A stretch of DNA of 64,000 nt from an uncultured Flavobacteriaceae bacterium (GTDB lineage Bacteria; Bacteroidota; Bacteroidia; Flavobacteriales; Flavobacteriaceae): contig CAJXUB010000003.1 in NCBI GenBank assembly GCA_913061125.1, positions 1-64,000 of the forward strand. Reading direction: 5' to 3'. The notes under the pieces are model-generated. The model was given only the letters and a program-made list of their open reading frames with translations, was not told where the DNA came from and did not search any database. The position numbers were made by a program, and so were the translations under genes. Within the stretch, counting starts at the first letter, position 1, and every line of letters starts with the position of its first letter. This document shows positions 62,775 to 64,000 of this stretch, piece by piece.

Positions 62775-64000
62775 ATGGCTGGTAACGTTAGACTAAATAA
62801 AGTATTAAGGGAGTTGAACATTTCAATCGACCGGGCTGTGGATTTTTTGGAATCCCAGAACATTGAGATCGAAAAGCGTCCAACAACTAAAATTTCAGAT
62901 GAAATTTATGAATTGCTTTCTGGAGAATTTCAAACGGATGCCAACAAAAAGGTTGCTTCAGCGGAAATCAATCAAGCCAAGCAAAAGGAAAAAGAAGCGC
63001 TCCGACAAAAGCGAGAGATGGCGCAAGAGGAAAAACTCCAAAAGGAGCAACAAGCTCAAACCGTAATTAAAGCCAAAACGTCATTTCAAGGGCTAAAGAA
63101 AGTGGGGAAAATAGATTTGGATAAACCCAAAAAAGATCCAAAACCTGAACCTGCCAAGTCTGAAACTCCAGTTTCAAAACCAGAAGAAAAAACACCACAA
63201 ACCCCTGCTGAAAAACCGGCGGTAAAACAAGAAGAACCTAAAGCGGCACCTTCGGACAAGGTGAAAACGAAATACACCAAATTAACGGGGCCAAAGGCCA
63301 CCGGAAAGACCATTGATTTATCTCAATTTAAAAAACCTGAAAAATCTTCGAAAAGTAAGCCCGATGATTCCAAGTCGGAATCCAAACGAAAGCGAAGACG
63401 AATCAGCAAAGTTACATCCAATCAGGGCTCGAAAGGACAACAGGGGCAAGGCAGAAAACAATCCCGAAACTTTACACCAAAAGTAGAACCCACTGCAGAG
63501 GAAGTTCAAAAACAAGTTCGGGAAACGTTAGAGAAACTTCAAGGAAAATCTTCCAAGGGTAAAGGGGCCAAGTACAGAAGAGATAAAAGAGATCAGCACC
63601 GCCAGCAAACGGAAAAAGAACTCGAGCAACAAGCCCTTGAAAGCAAAACGCTAAAAGTTACAGAGTTTGTTACGGCCAATGAAGTAGCCACAATGATGGG
63701 GGTTTCTGTAACCGAAATTATTTCAGCTTGTATGTCGTTGGGTATGATGGTAACAATGAACCAACGGTTGGATGCCGAAACCTTGTCCATTGTGGCCGAG
63801 GAATTTGGTTACACTGTAGATTTTGTGACCGCTGACATAGACGAAGCTATCGAGGAAATTCAAGACAATGAAGAGGATTTAAAAGGCCGGGCTCCTATCG
63901 TTACCGTAATGGGGCATGTGGATCACGGAAAAACCTCATTGTTGGATTACATTCGGGAAGAAAATGTCATTGCAGGAGAATCTGGCGGAATTACCCAACA
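62775..64000 (+). CDS. infB: translation initiation factor IF-2 (3' end outside window)
   Basis: The frame runs from the ATG giving [20 protein letters not shown] to the window edge, so about 408 residues are present. A short N-terminal IF2-N-like helix domain is followed by a long Lys/Glu/Pro-rich linker (residues ~60-280), then a second IF2-N segment ([17 protein letters not shown]) and the G1 motif [18 protein letters not shown]. The remaining G motifs and the C-terminal domains lie beyond the window. It is third in the operon, 73 bases after nusA. Confidence 0.96.
   Translation, partial: MAGNVRLNKVLRELNISIDRAVDFLESQNIEIEKRPTTKISDEIYELLSGEFQTDANKKVASAEINQAKQKEKEALRQKREMAQEEKLQKEQQAQTVIKAKTSFQGLKKVGKIDLDKPKKDPKPEPAKSETPVSKPEEKTPQTPAEKPAVKQEEPKAAPSDKVKTKYTKLTGPKATGKTIDLSQFKKPEKSSKSKPDDSKSESKRKRRRISKVTSNQGSKGQQGQGRKQSRNFTPKVEPTAEEVQKQVRETLEKLQGKSSKGKGAKYRRDKRDQHRQQTEKELEQQALESKTLKVTEFVTANEVATMMGVSVTEIISACMSLGMMVTMNQRLDAETLSIVAEEFGYTVDFVTADIDEAIEEIQDNEEDLKGRAPIVTVMGHVDHGKTSLLDYIREENVIAGESGGITQ

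Overview
The window is chromosomal DNA of a marine-type member of the Flavobacteriaceae (Bacteroidota). Four things support this. Three proteins end in type IX secretion (T9SS) sorting domains. There is a TonB-dependent receptor with a carboxypeptidase-like N-domain and a laminarinase-type GH16. Promoters follow the Bacteroidota pattern TTG-N19..23-TAnnTTTG, seen cleanly in front of both tRNA genes. Shine-Dalgarno sequences are almost absent, and the base composition is AT-rich. The window is mostly housekeeping sequence; I see no CRISPR array, insertion sequence or prophage.

Layout. 1-8.1 kb: a T9SS surface protein cut by the window edge; a 53-residue leader-like peptide coupled to an HPr-kinase-like protein; then a Wza-like exporter and a Wzc-like tyrosine autokinase, facing a PHP-type phosphatase. 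8.1-11.5 kb: a sparse intergenic region, two small envelope genes, an arsenic operon (ArsR, arsenate-reductase-like protein, Acr3) and a CDGSH protein. 11.5-18.6 kb: tRNA-Pro, a secreted GH16 glucanase, an HxlR regulator, DsbD, a HupE/UreJ-like protein, dCMP deaminase, MarC and a DUF3109 protein. 18.9-22.5 kb: class I ribonucleotide reductase, nrdB then nrdA. 22.6-29.8 kb: a PiT phosphate transporter with a PhoU-like tail, a YwqK-like protein, a TonB receptor and a surface lipoprotein. Three similar 11-nt-period direct repeats lie in these intergenic regions and suggest a common OmpR/PhoB-type regulator. 29.8-38.2 kb: dgt, a T9SS BNR-repeat protein, dxs and tadA (divergent), aspS. 38.3-44.7 kb: an RND efflux operon headed by a TetR repressor with a perfect inverted repeat at its promoter. 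44.7-52.7 kb: a prenyl synthase, sucA-sucB, polA. 52.7-60.7 kb: a small CxxC protein, a sugar MFS permease, a metallophosphoesterase, a cysteine-less thioredoxin, a DUF2723 membrane protein and a two-gene membrane-protein/regulator unit with a palindromic operator. 60.7-64 kb: tRNA-Gln, then rimP-nusA-infB, with infB cut by the window end.

How the genes work together. The envelope genes form kinase/phosphatase-controlled polysaccharide export and T9SS secretion. Nucleotide supply is represented by dCMP deaminase, RNR and dGTPase. Central metabolism and translation are represented by 2-oxoglutarate dehydrogenase, aspS, tadA and rimP-nusA-infB. The best candidates for something undescribed are the small peptide plus HPr-kinase-like pair (2.9-4.2 kb) and the terminator-like hairpin in the rimP-nusA-infB leader. 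The 11-nt direct repeats around the phosphate transporter and several operator palindromes are further candidates. All functional statements rest on reading motifs by eye; no database search was run.
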